Below are positions 17,072 to 25,204 of a stretch of DNA of 64,000 bases, piece by piece. The stretch lies in assembly GCF_013114825.1 (NCBI RefSeq), contig NZ_JAAVLX010000010.1:248001-312000 (forward strand), in the 5' to 3' direction. Both the position numbers and the translations under genes were made by a program. Source of the stretch: Bradyrhizobium australiense (GTDB lineage: Bacteria; Pseudomonadota; Alphaproteobacteria; Rhizobiales; Xanthobacteraceae). Under the pieces are notes generated by a model that was given only the letters and a program-made list of their open reading frames with translations, was not told where the DNA came from and made no database searches. Positions within the stretch are counted from its first letter, which is position 1. Every line of letters begins with the position of its first letter.

Positions 17072-17931
17072 TCCATAAACACGACCGTCTTGCGGCCGTT
17101 GAGGATGACGCGGTCCTCGAGGTGATGGCGCATGGCGCGCGCGAGCACGCGGCGCTCGATATCGCGGCCCTTGCGTGACAGATCTTCCGGCGTGTCGCGA
17201 TGGCTGATGCGCTCGACGTCCTGGTCGATGATCGGGCCTTCGTCGAGGTCGCGCGTGACATAATGCGCCGTGGCGCCGATCAGCTTGACGCCGCGTTCAT
17301 GGGCCTGGTGATAGGGCCGCGCGCCTTTGAAGCCCGGCAGGAACGAGTGGTGGATGTTAATGCAGCGCCCGGACAGTTTTGCCGACATTTCGTCCGACAG
17401 GATCTGCATGTAGCGAGCCAGCACAACGAGATCGGTCCCAGTGCCCTGAACCAGTTTCCAGACCGCCTCTTCCTGCTCGCGCTTGGTTTCCTTCGTCACC
17501 GGCAAACAGTGGAACGGAATCTCGCCGAAATCGAGCGAACTGTAGGTCTCGCGCGGATGGTTGGAAACGATCGCGGTCGGGATCATCTCGAGTTCGCCGG
17601 TGCGCCAGCGATAGAGGATGTCGACCAGGCAATGATCCGATTTGGAAACCAGCAGCATCACCCGGCGGCGGCTGGCGCGGTCGCGCATCTGCCAATCCAT
17701 GTTGAAGCGCTCGGCGATTGCGGTAAAGCCGGTCTGCAGCGCCTGCAGTTCGACGGCGAGGTCGGCGGCGGTGAACACCACCCGCATGAAGAATTTCTTG
17801 GTCTCGACGTCGTCGAACTGCTGGGCGTCCAGAATGTTCTGCCCGTTATGGGCCAGAAAGGTCGACACCGCGGAAACGATGCCGGGGCGATCCGGGCAGG
17901 ACAGGGTCAGGACGAATTGATGATCGGGCAT
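17068..17931 (-). CDS. purU: Formyltetrahydrofolate deformylase
   Basis: A 287-residue enzyme that hydrolyses 10-formyl-tetrahydrofolate to formate and tetrahydrofolate, balancing the one-carbon pool. Residues 1-85 are an ACT regulatory domain ('FVLTLSCPDRPGIVSAVSTFL'). Residues about 90-287 are the formyltransferase fold with 'CINIHHSFLPGFKGARPYHQA' (catalytic histidine in NIHHSF) and 'DEGPIIDQDV' (catalytic aspartate). In other bacteria it feeds formate to PurT or responds to the methionine/glycine ratio. It lies near metK, ahcY and a MetE-like gene. Confidence 0.95.
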   Translation of the reverse strand: MPDHQFVLTLSCPDRPGIVSAVSTFLAHNGQNILDAQQFDDVETKKFFMRVVFTAADLAVELQALQTGFTAIAERFNMDWQMRDRASRRRVMLLVSKSDHCLVDILYRWRTGELEMIPTAIVSNHPRETYSSLDFGEIPFHCLPVTKETKREQEEAVWKLVQGTGTDLVVLARYMQILSDEMSAKLSGRCINIHHSFLPGFKGARPYHQAHERGVKLIGATAHYVTRDLDEGPIIDQDVERISHRDTPEDLSRKGRDIERRVLARAMRHHLEDRVILNGRKTVVFMD

Positions 17932-18073
17932 GGCGGACTTGATTACAATTCAGGCAGAAGGGTGAAAACCGCGGATTTGCGGCCTTGCTCTATCACCGCG
18001 GACGCGCTTGCGCCAATCCGGAAATCGGGGTCAGGATGAACAAAGCGCGAAGCAAAAGCGTTGGAGCGAGATC

Positions 18074-18919
18074 ATGGCTGACAGATTGAACGGTTACCGC
18101 ATCCTGATCCTGGAAACCCGCGAGGAAGCGCAGTTTTCCCGCCTGCTCACCGAACAGGGCGCCGACGTGCTGCAATGTCCGATGTTTACCATCCACGACG
18201 CGGCGGACCCGGCGCCAATCGAAGGCTGGATCAGGCGGTGCATTGAACAGCCCTTTGACGACCTCGTGCTGATGACGGGCGAAGGCCTGCGCCGGCTGAT
18301 GAAGGTCGTGCGGCGTCTCGATGCCGAACAGGCGTTCGTCGCCGCGCTCGGCAAGGCGCGCAAATTTGCGCGCGGGCCCAAACCGGGCAAGGCGCTGCGC
18401 GAAATCGGGCTGGAGCCACAGATGACGACGGAAAAGCCAACCTCCGAAGGCGTCGCCGAGATGCTGTCGCGGCTTGATCTCCGCGGCCATCGCCTCGGAT
18501 TGCAGCTCTACCCGGACAAGGATCATGGCGTCCTGATCGGCGCGATCAAGGCGCAGGGGGCCGAGGTCGATACGGTGCTGCCCTATGTCTACGACGCGCA
18601 GGCTGCGGATGCCAACATCCTCACTGCGATCGACGAAATGGCGGAAGGCCGCATCGACGCGATCGCGCTGACCAATCTCGGCCAGGTTCGCCGCCTGATC
18701 GAGGTAGCGCGGGCGCGCGGCTGCGAGGATCGTTTACGCGAAGGGCTCGATCGCACGCCAATCGCTTCGGTCGGACCGGCGGTGTCGGATGAACTCAAGT
18801 CGCACGGCCTGCGCACCGATATCTATCCGGCCGAGGATGCGTTCTTCATGCGGCCGCTGATTTCGGCAATGGCCGCGGCGCTCGGCAAGAATCCGCCGCG
18901 CGCGGCTGCGCGAAGCTGA
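18074..18919 (+). CDS. Uroporphyrinogen-III synthase family protein
   Basis: A 281-residue HemD-fold protein, two Rossmann-like lobes. It begins 'LNGYRILILETREEAQFSRLL', and 'LVLMTGEGLRRLM' is the equivalent of the (F)TS-x-(N/E)-G motif. The second lobe includes 'ALTNLGQVRRLIEVARARG' and 'TPIASVGPAVSDELKSHGL', which matches the conserved AIG-x-x-T/V loop. The start at ATG 18074 follows GGAGCGAG. It may close the tetrapyrrole ring or be a paralog with another role, since no other haem gene is nearby. The last 315 bp and part of the 3' flank recur at 22070-22477. Confidence 0.75.
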   Translation: MADRLNGYRILILETREEAQFSRLLTEQGADVLQCPMFTIHDAADPAPIEGWIRRCIEQPFDDLVLMTGEGLRRLMKVVRRLDAEQAFVAALGKARKFARGPKPGKALREIGLEPQMTTEKPTSEGVAEMLSRLDLRGHRLGLQLYPDKDHGVLIGAIKAQGAEVDTVLPYVYDAQAADANILTAIDEMAEGRIDAIALTNLGQVRRLIEVARARGCEDRLREGLDRTPIASVGPAVSDELKSHGLRTDIYPAEDAFFMRPLISAMAAALGKNPPRAAARS

Positions 18920-19014
18920 CAGTTCAGACATAAACCGGATTACCTGCAACCAGCCAAACGTCCGGTTTGCCGCTAAAGCGGACATTACGCGCTGATCTGC
19001 GCATGTCCGCGAGG
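18605..19014. repeat. Direct repeat copy 1 (3' end of hemD-like gene plus flank)
   Basis: This segment recurs in the same orientation at 22070-22477. Homology starts near 'GATGCCAACATCCTCAC' and runs past the stop codon to 'CATGTCCGCGAGG'. The stretch from about 18758 to 18919 is nearly identical in the two copies, while the parts before and after it have diverged. Confidence 0.8.
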
Positions 19015-19075
19015 AACCAATGGCGGTCACTCTCGAGGGGCGCCTGTCGATCAACCAGAATGCCCGCTCGCCAAT

Positions 19076-20647
19076 TCACCCGTCCGGCAGCCCTGCTTTG
19101 CGCATGCCTTCGGCAATCCGCGCACGCTGTGCGAGACAGGTCGAATTGTCCGTTGGCGTACTGGCATGGAAGTGGGAGAGAGTGAAATTGGGATCGATGG
19201 CCAGTCCGGTCTGTATCGAACCTCGTGCTTCCTCGATCCGCCCGAGATGAGCCAACGCCGCGGCAAGGTAGACGTGAACGAACGCGGCGACATTCCGATT
19301 GGTCTCAATGGCCCGCTTGAACCAGTAGACAGCAGCTTCATCGGCCGCAAGATATGACTGCGCGACGCCGGCATTAATCATCCAGGTGAACGCCCTATTG
19401 TCGCGGGGAGAAAGCCGAAATGCCTTCATGATGTAGGCTTCAGTTTCCTCGGCTCGACCCAGATAACATTTGCCAAGCCCAATCCACGCGTAAGCGCCGG
19501 CCAGATTTCGATCTAGCGCCAACGCGCGCTCACATTCGGCGATGCCCTGAGCGGCTCGTTTAGTAAAAATCTGAACGACGCCAAGGAGGCAATGCGCGAT
19601 GGCGTGGTCTGGCAGATACGTAAGCACCTTGGCCAAAGACATTTCGGCCGCCAGGAGGCGTGCAGTCCGGTCGCCAGTCTGCATGGAAGTTCCCCGCATG
19701 GCATCGACGAACGCCATACCAACCATTGCTTCAATGTTGCCGGCGTCCAGGCAGAGGGCCTGTTCGAAGAACTTACGCGCTTGCGATAGGTTTGCGGGGT
19801 CCGATCCCCGGTGCACACTCGCCATGCCCTGGAAATACAGGTCCATCGAATCTGGATGTGGCGCCCGCGCCGCTCGTCGTGCCTCGGCCGTGACCAACTC
19901 CGTTCCGAGCTGATTGGCAAGACGCGCGCCAATTTCATCCTGTGTGTCGAACAGATCGGCGATTGGCTTGTCGAATCGTTCGGCCCACAGATGATTGCCG
20001 CTTTCGGCATCGATGAGCTGGACGTTGATGCGTATGCTGCCTCCACCGCGCTGCACGGACCCTTCGAGGATATAGCGAACGCCGAGTTCTCTACCGATTT
20101 GCTTCAGATCGACATGCCTTCCCTTATAGGTGAAAGCAGTGTTGCGACCGATCACGAAGATGCCGACCATGCGCGACAGGTCCGTGGTCAGGCTCTCGGT
20201 CACGCCATCGGCGAAATATTCCTGCTCAGGATCAGGGCTCAGATTGGTGAACGGCAGAACGACTAGCGAGGGTCTATCAGGAACGGCCAAGCCCGACGTC
20301 GGCGAGGCGCGCGCGACCATTGCGGCCGCAGGCCCGGACGTTTCGTGCACCGGGCCGATGAACCGGACGCCCTTGCGCGGAAAGGTCTTGATGAGGCGCT
20401 GTTCATCTCCGGAATCTCCAATCGCTTTCCGCGCAGCATTCAGGCGGGTCGTCAGAGCCGCATCTGAGACAACGCGGCCTTCCCAAATGGCTCTTATGAG
20501 GTCGTCCTTGCTGACGACGCGTTCCCGGTTGCCGATCAGATATTTCAGCAAGTCGAACGCCTGCGGCGCGATGGCGATGACATCCGTCCCGCGCCGAAGC
20601 TCGCGCCGGTCGGTATCAAATACATAATTTTCAAAGAGATAGCGCAA
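19076..20647 (-). CDS. Winged-helix transcriptional regulator with TolB-like and TPR domains
   Basis: A 523-residue protein. Residues 1-100 are an OmpR/CadC-type winged helix ('YVFDTDRRELRRG', 'LLKYLIGNRERVVSKDDLI', 'ALTTRLNAARKAIGD', 'IKTFPRKGVRFIG'). A TolB-N-like domain follows ('SLVVLPFTNLSPDPEQEYFADGVTESLTTDLSR', quoted here in pieces: PFTNLSPDPEQEYFADG then VTESLTTDLSR). The rest is tetratricopeptide repeats. Proteins of this design are abundant in Bradyrhizobium. The TTG at 20647 is chosen as start because it yields the usual opening M-R-Y-L-F. It is divergent from a Bug binding-protein gene with 160 bp between them and may control it. Confidence 0.82.
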   Translation of the reverse strand: MRYLFENYVFDTDRRELRRGTDVIAIAPQAFDLLKYLIGNRERVVSKDDLIRAIWEGRVVSDAALTTRLNAARKAIGDSGDEQRLIKTFPRKGVRFIGPVHETSGPAAAMVARASPTSGLAVPDRPSLVVLPFTNLSPDPEQEYFADGVTESLTTDLSRMVGIFVIGRNTAFTYKGRHVDLKQIGRELGVRYILEGSVQRGGGSIRINVQLIDAESGNHLWAERFDKPIADLFDTQDEIGARLANQLGTELVTAEARRAARAPHPDSMDLYFQGMASVHRGSDPANLSQARKFFEQALCLDAGNIEAMVGMAFVDAMRGTSMQTGDRTARLLAAEMSLAKVLTYLPDHAIAHCLLGVVQIFTKRAAQGIAECERALALDRNLAGAYAWIGLGKCYLGRAEETEAYIMKAFRLSPRDNRAFTWMINAGVAQSYLAADEAAVYWFKRAIETNRNVAAFVHVYLAAALAHLGRIEEARGSIQTGLAIDPNFTLSHFHASTPTDNSTCLAQRARIAEGMRKAGLPDG

Positions 20648-20807
20648 GCCAATTTCCCGCGTGGCGGTCAAGCGTCGAACGCCCTGTGACACTGTTGGAA
20701 ATACAAGAATAAGCCGACAGTAAGGGAAAGGTAAGACGAAGATTAAGCGTATCCATACTTGCCGTGGTACATCCCGAGCTGGAAGATTCAAACCAGGGAA
20801 ACAGTCC

Positions 20808-21788
20808 ATGATCACTCGTCGTGACTTGTTGACCGTGTCGGCGGCCAGTGTCGCGCTCTCTGCTGTTGGTCTTGTGCCGCAGGGCAACACACAACCGCTC
20901 CCAAAAACTGTGCACATACTGACGGGCTTCACGCCCGGGCTGCTTGACGCCCTGGCGAGGCTCATTGCGGGTCAGATGAAAGATTATTCGGAGACAATCG
21001 TCGTCGAGACCCGGCCGGGTGCGGGCGGTCGTGTCGCCGTGGAGGCGGTGAAGACCGCCGACCCCGACGGATCGGTCATGCTAATCGCGCCGCTTGGATT
21101 CATGATGCTTTACCCGCACGTCTACAAGACGCTCAGATATGAGCCGCGGGATTTTACTCCGGTGTCGACGGTCGCCTCGACGCCAACATTGCTGACGGTA
21201 GGCCCGAGGGTGCCGGATGATGTAAGGACTCTTGCCGACTTCGTCGGATGGTGCCGCGCCAACCCCAAACACGCCACCTACGGCACGACGGGTGTTGGAA
21301 CGACACTGCATTTCCTCGGTGCGCTGCTGGGGCGCACCGCGGGCTTCGATTATCTTCACGTGCCTTATCAAGGGAATGCCTCTATTCAGGATCTGCTCAA
21401 AGGCGAGATCGCATCAGCCATCATGCCGATCGGCAGCTCCCTGGGCCTCGTCCGATCCGGAGATCTTCGGGCACTGGCGGCCACCGGGCCTCGCCGCAGC
21501 TCGTTTCTTCCCAGCGTGCCGACGGTGGCGGAAGCCGGTTATCCGTCGCTTGAGGACCTCACCTGGTATGGATTTTTTGTTCCGATGAAGACGCCGGCGG
21601 CTATGGTCGAACGGCTCAACAGTGCGATACAGGCGGCCCTGCGCACCCAAGAAGTAAAATCCGGCATAATGAAATTAGGAGTAGAGGTTGACGCGATCTC
21701 GATGGGCGACTTTGCCCGGCTGATCGCATCCGAATCCGAACGGTGGAAAGCGATCGTGCAGGCAACTGACTTCACACCGACCAACTAA
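20808..21788 (+). CDS. Bug/TctC family tripartite tricarboxylate binding protein
   Basis: A 326-residue extracytoplasmic solute receptor. The signal region carries a twin arginine (MITRRDLLTVSAASVALSAV), compatible with Tat export. The mature part has the family core: 'VHILTGFTPGLLDALARL', 'VVETRPGAGGRVAVEAV', 'DYLHVPYQGNASIQDLLKGE' and 'PSVPTVAEAGYPSLEDLTWYGFFVP'. Such receptors bind small carboxylates; most are orphans without TctAB membrane partners, as here. The gene lies between the two direct repeats and beside the divergent regulator. Confidence 0.88.
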   Translation: MITRRDLLTVSAASVALSAVGLVPQGNTQPLPKTVHILTGFTPGLLDALARLIAGQMKDYSETIVVETRPGAGGRVAVEAVKTADPDGSVMLIAPLGFMMLYPHVYKTLRYEPRDFTPVSTVASTPTLLTVGPRVPDDVRTLADFVGWCRANPKHATYGTTGVGTTLHFLGALLGRTAGFDYLHVPYQGNASIQDLLKGEIASAIMPIGSSLGLVRSGDLRALAATGPRRSSFLPSVPTVAEAGYPSLEDLTWYGFFVPMKTPAAMVERLNSAIQAALRTQEVKSGIMKLGVEVDAISMGDFARLIASESERWKAIVQATDFTPTN

Positions 21789-21845
21789 GGATTCCGGTGG
21801 CGGGCCGGCCAAGAGTCCGGGGCCTCATCCTATTCGGGGGAACAC

Positions 21846-22387
21846 ATGAGAAGATCAGGGTCCGTCTTTGATCTGGTGCAGGCCCATCGTGTCACGGCGG
21901 TGATCTATGTCGCCGCGAAACTCAATCTCGCTGAGGCCTCGGAGATGATGCAGAATTGACGGCCGAACTGGCGAAGCTGGTGTCCGCTGATGAAAGCGCG
22001 CTGCGCAGGCTGCTCATTGCCCTGACGAGGATTGGTGTCTGCAACCGAGCCGACTGCAACAAGTTTGGGATGACCGACGCTAACATCATCACCGCCATCG
22101 ACGAGACGGCGGCCGGGCGCATCGGAGCGATCGCGCTGACTAATCTGGGCCAAGTTCGCCGCCTCATCGAGGTAGCGTGGACGCGCGGCTGCGGGGATCG
22201 CTTGTGCGAGGGCCTCGAGCGTACGCCAATCGCTTCGGTCGGACCGGCGGTGTCGGATGAACTCAAGTCGCACGGCCTGCGCACCGATATCTATCCGGCC
22301 GAGGATGCGTTCTTCATGCGGCCGCTGATTTCGGCGATGGCCGCGGCGCTCGGCAAGAATCCGCCGCGCCCGGCTGCGCGAAGCTGA
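21846..22387 (+). pseudogene. Chimeric pseudogene: O-methyltransferase N-terminus joined to hemD-like C-terminus
   Basis: An ATG at 21846 with a GGGGGAA site opens 37 codons ('SVFDLVQAHRVTAVIYVAAK') that read like the dimerisation domain of small-molecule O-methyltransferases, then hit TGA at 21957. The same homology continues in another frame from 21956 ('LTAELAKLVSADESALRRLL'), so there is a frameshift. At about 22070 the sequence switches inside the open frame to the duplicated 3' half of the hemD-like gene ('DANIITAIDETAAGRIGAIA') and ends at its stop codon. Neither parent can be functional here. A product of the second frame (143 codons) could be translated, but I treat it as debris of a rearrangement. 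Confidence 0.75.
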
Positions 22388-22477
22388 CCGCCGTACTCCG
22401 CATTATTTGCGGCCAGTCAAACGTCGCTTTGTCGTTGAACATGGACGTTGCGCGCTGATCTCCGGACGTCCGCGAGG
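22070..22477. repeat. Direct repeat copy 2 (hemD-like 3' end plus flank)
   Basis: Partner of 18605-19014 in the same orientation, about 3.46 kb apart. From about 22224 to 22387 only a few bases differ from copy 1, whereas 22070-22223 shows many substitutions. The 3' flank (from CAGTCAAACGTC to GACGTCCGCGAGG) is also recognisably related. Confidence 0.8.
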
Positions 22478-22563
22478 CCAAAAGGCGACATTGGCCCCTT
22501 CGGGCCTTATCGAGGCGTCTGGTAGGTATACTGCGGCTATCGGGGACCGAGAAGCCGCGACCG

Positions 22564-23679
22564 TTATGACGATGGTGCGGCGAGATTTGGCGCTGCTTCC
22601 TGAAAGTCCCGGGCCCTGATTTCCCGGAATGATACCAAGCGGCGCTGCGCCTCGTCCCATAACACAAGCCGTACACACCGAAAGCTCTGCAGCAGCGTTA
22701 TGTGGCCGACGTCGCGCAGTTCAGGGTGGTCGCGCAGCACGCGCGGCAGCCGGTAATAGGGAATACGACTGCAGAGGTGATGCACATGGTGAATACCGAT
22801 GTTGGCCGTGAACCAGCGTAGCAGCACCGGCAGCTCGTAATGTGAGCTGCCGTACAGGGCGGCTTGATGCAGGTTCCAGCTCTCGTCGCGTTCCCACGTC
22901 GTGTGCTCAAATTGATGCTGCACGTAGAACAGCCATACGCCGGCGGTGGCGGCGAGGAGCGTAATCGGAAGATGCACGAGCAGGAACGCCTTGATGCCGA
23001 TAAACCATGTGAGCGCAGCGACGACGACGGCAATCGCGAGATTGGTTGCCATTGTACTGGCCCAAGGCTGCCAACCATTGCGCATGAGGCCGACCGGGAT
23101 CCTCTGTTGCAAAAGAAACAGATAGGCTGGTCCGACCCCGAACATGATCAGCGGGTGGCGGTAAAGACGGTATTTCAGACGACCCCACCATGAAAGAGCC
23201 CGGTATTCACGCACTGTCAGCGTATCGACATCGCCGATACCGCGGCGATCGATGTTGCCGGTGGTGGCATGATGAATCGCATGCGTGCGGCGCCAATAGT
23301 CGTAAGGGGTGAGCGTGAGCACGCCAATGATGCGGCCGACCCAGTCATTCGCCAGACGGCCGGCAAAAAAGGTGCCATGACCGCAGTCGTGCTGGATCAT
23401 GAACAGGCGTACGAGAAAGCCAGAAGCCGGAATCGCGATAAGTAGTGAAGCCCAGGCATAGCCAAGAGAGAACGTGAACCAAGCCGCGGTCCATAACATT
23501 ATCAGCGGCAAAGCCGTGATCGCCAGTTCGGCAATGCTGCGCAGCCGAGTTGGGGTGCTGTATTTGCCCAAAATGCGCTTCCAACGCCGAGCGTTGAGGA
23601 CGTCTTCGCCGCCGTTGGAAGGTTGAATGAAGCCAAAGCCCTTTTGGCTGTTTGACCACCGCACTGTTCTCTTATGCAC
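22564..23679 (-). CDS. Fatty acid desaturase with a cold-shock-protein-like N-terminal fragment
   Basis: A 371-residue integral membrane di-iron desaturase. The three histidine boxes are visible: 'HDCGHG', 'HAIHHATTG' (preceded by RRT) and 'HHVHHLCSRIPYYRL'; a further 'QHQFEH' is present. Four hydrophobic segments fit the family. It probably introduces double bonds in acyl lipids or carotenoid-like substrates. The N-terminus is odd: 'TVRWSNSQKGFGFIQPSNGG' reads as the first strands of a CspA-type cold shock domain, which then breaks off into 'NARRWKRIL', where the desaturase begins. GTG 23679 is chosen because GAAGGGA lies 7 nt upstream. The fragment is too short to fold as a cold shock domain. 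Confidence 0.85.
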   Translation of the reverse strand: MHKRTVRWSNSQKGFGFIQPSNGGEDVLNARRWKRILGKYSTPTRLRSIAELAITALPLIMLWTAAWFTFSLGYAWASLLIAIPASGFLVRLFMIQHDCGHGTFFAGRLANDWVGRIIGVLTLTPYDYWRRTHAIHHATTGNIDRRGIGDVDTLTVREYRALSWWGRLKYRLYRHPLIMFGVGPAYLFLLQQRIPVGLMRNGWQPWASTMATNLAIAVVVAALTWFIGIKAFLLVHLPITLLAATAGVWLFYVQHQFEHTTWERDESWNLHQAALYGSSHYELPVLLRWFTANIGIHHVHHLCSRIPYYRLPRVLRDHPELRDVGHITLLQSFRCVRLVLWDEAQRRLVSFREIRARDFQEAAPNLAAPSS

Positions 23680-24071
23680 GGAGATATCCCTTCTGACAGT
23701 GCATGTAAGGTCGAGGCGCCGATGGATCGGCACCTTCTCGGTTGATCGATTTTGGAGAAGGGTCTGAAACGTGCGTGCCTGCAAGGAGCAAGGCAAAGCG
23801 GGCCCAGTCGTTCGGCCAAGTGTCGATTACCCGCATATGGACACGAATTGGGGGGAGGTCAAGGAGACTGCAGATCCGCGTTCCGCGTGCCCCTTGGAGG
23901 CTTTCGGACGCCGGCCGCCGAACACTCGGCGCCGTCCTCAAGCGGCCGGCAATCCCTTCACACTTGCGGACATCACGATGCGGCTGATCCGCGACTGCTA
24001 TGGCCCCCGAAAGCGGACATTGCCTATTGCGCCACAGTCTTGCCTCACCGCCAGTTTGATCAATATCCGCC
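23680..24071. other. Intergenic stretch with repeat debris
   Basis: No gene is supported in these 392 bp between the start of the desaturase gene and the end of the Bug gene. 'AAAGCGGACATT' at 24013-24024 also occurs downstream of the hemD-like gene at about 18974, which suggests a dispersed repeat. A short frame reading 'NPFTLADIT' recalls the glutathione transferase C-terminal domain but is too short to claim. Confidence 0.4.
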
Positions 24072-25052
24072 CTAGTCCACCTTGGCGCCGGCGAACTTGA
24101 CCACCTTGCCCCACTTCTCGGTTTCGTCCGCCACCAGCTTGCCGAAATCGGCGGGGGAGCCCGGCAGCAGAATGGCGCCGATCTCGGCGAACCGGGCCTT
24201 CACCTTGGGATCGGCGAGGATTTCGTTGACGGCACCGTTGAGCCTGTCGACGATTTCCGGCGGCGTTCCCTTGGGTGCTGCGAGGCCATACCAGGCGCTT
24301 GCCTCGTAACCGGGGAGGAAATCGGCGACCAGCGGCAGATCCGGCAGCACGTCCGAGCGCGTCGTGCTGGTGACCGCAAGACCGCGAAGCTTGCCGGATT
24401 TAACATGCTCGGCGCAGGTCGGAAGGTTGTCGAACATGACGTGCATCTGGCCGGAGAGCATGTCGGTGAGTGCCGGCGCGCCACCGCGGTAGGGCACATG
24501 CTGCATGTTGGTTCCGGTGAGCATCTTGAACAGTTCGCCCGACATGTGGATCGTGGACCCGTTGCCTGAAGACGCCATGTTGAGCTTGCCCGGATTGGCC
24601 TTGGCATAGGCGATCAGCTCGGGAATCGACTTTATCGGCAGCGACGGGTGCACCACCACGACATTGGGAAAGCGGATGATGCCGGCGATCGGCTCCATCT
24701 CCTTCATGAAATCGAAGGGTAGCTTGTCGTAAAGCGTGGCGTTGATGGCGTTCGCCGGCGCCACCAGAAGCAGCGTGTAGCCGTCAGGCGTGGCGCGCAG
24801 CACCTGCTCGGTGGCGATATTGGTGCCGCCGCCCGGCCGGTTCTCGATCACAAAGGATTGCCCGAGCTTTTCCGACAGCCACTGCCCCATCAGGCGCGAC
24901 GTGAGGTCCGCCGAGCCGCCGGGCGTATAGCCGATCACGAGGCGCACCGGTCGCGATGGGTAGGCCTGCGCAGTTGCGATGCTTGACGTAACGGGGAGCG
25001 CAGCCGCGCCGGCTAAGAGCTGCAAGAACTGGCGACGCTGATATTTCATCAT
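24072..25052 (-). CDS. Bug/TctC family tripartite tricarboxylate binding protein
   Basis: A 326-residue extracytoplasmic solute receptor, second of its type in the window. It has a twin-arginine signal (MMKYQRRQFLQLLAGAAALP, cleavage near ATAQA), then 'YPSRPVRLVIGYTPGGSADLTSRL', 'VIENRPGGGTNIATEQV', 'HVPYRGGAPALTDMLSG' and 'WYGLAAPKGTPPEIVDRLN', all characteristic of the family. The ligand is probably a small carboxylate. No TctA or TctB membrane genes are adjacent, which is usual for orphan receptors in this group. Confidence 0.9.
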   Translation of the reverse strand: MMKYQRRQFLQLLAGAAALPVTSSIATAQAYPSRPVRLVIGYTPGGSADLTSRLMGQWLSEKLGQSFVIENRPGGGTNIATEQVLRATPDGYTLLLVAPANAINATLYDKLPFDFMKEMEPIAGIIRFPNVVVVHPSLPIKSIPELIAYAKANPGKLNMASSGNGSTIHMSGELFKMLTGTNMQHVPYRGGAPALTDMLSGQMHVMFDNLPTCAEHVKSGKLRGLAVTSTTRSDVLPDLPLVADFLPGYEASAWYGLAAPKGTPPEIVDRLNGAVNEILADPKVKARFAEIGAILLPGSPADFGKLVADETEKWGKVVKFAGAKVD

Positions 25053-25104
25053 GCTTCCTCCACAACACGCGCCGGCGGCTCTTTGCGGCCGCTCGGTGCG
25101 TGCA

Positions 25105-25195
25105 TCCTAGAGCATGATCAGGAAAATTGGGTATCGATTTTCGTCAGAGAGAGGCGAAATGCTTTCGCGTTAACGCGAACTGACAGGACTTTTCG
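25105..25195. repeat. Intergenic repeat with perfect 16-bp palindrome
   Basis: The stretch starts with 'TAGAGCATGATCAGGAAAA', a sequence I know as a frequent intergenic element in Bradyrhizobium, and contains the perfect palindrome TTCGCGTTAACGCGAA at 25164-25179. It lies between the starts/ends of the Bug gene and fcl copy A, and may also serve as terminator for fcl. Confidence 0.5.
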
Positions 25196-25204
25196 TTCAG
25201 CGAG

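Noticed and set aside
23880..24010. Short frame reading NPFTLADIT, like the glutathione transferase C-terminal domain
   Set aside because: Only about 13 residues fit and nothing before or after supports the family; chance is likely.
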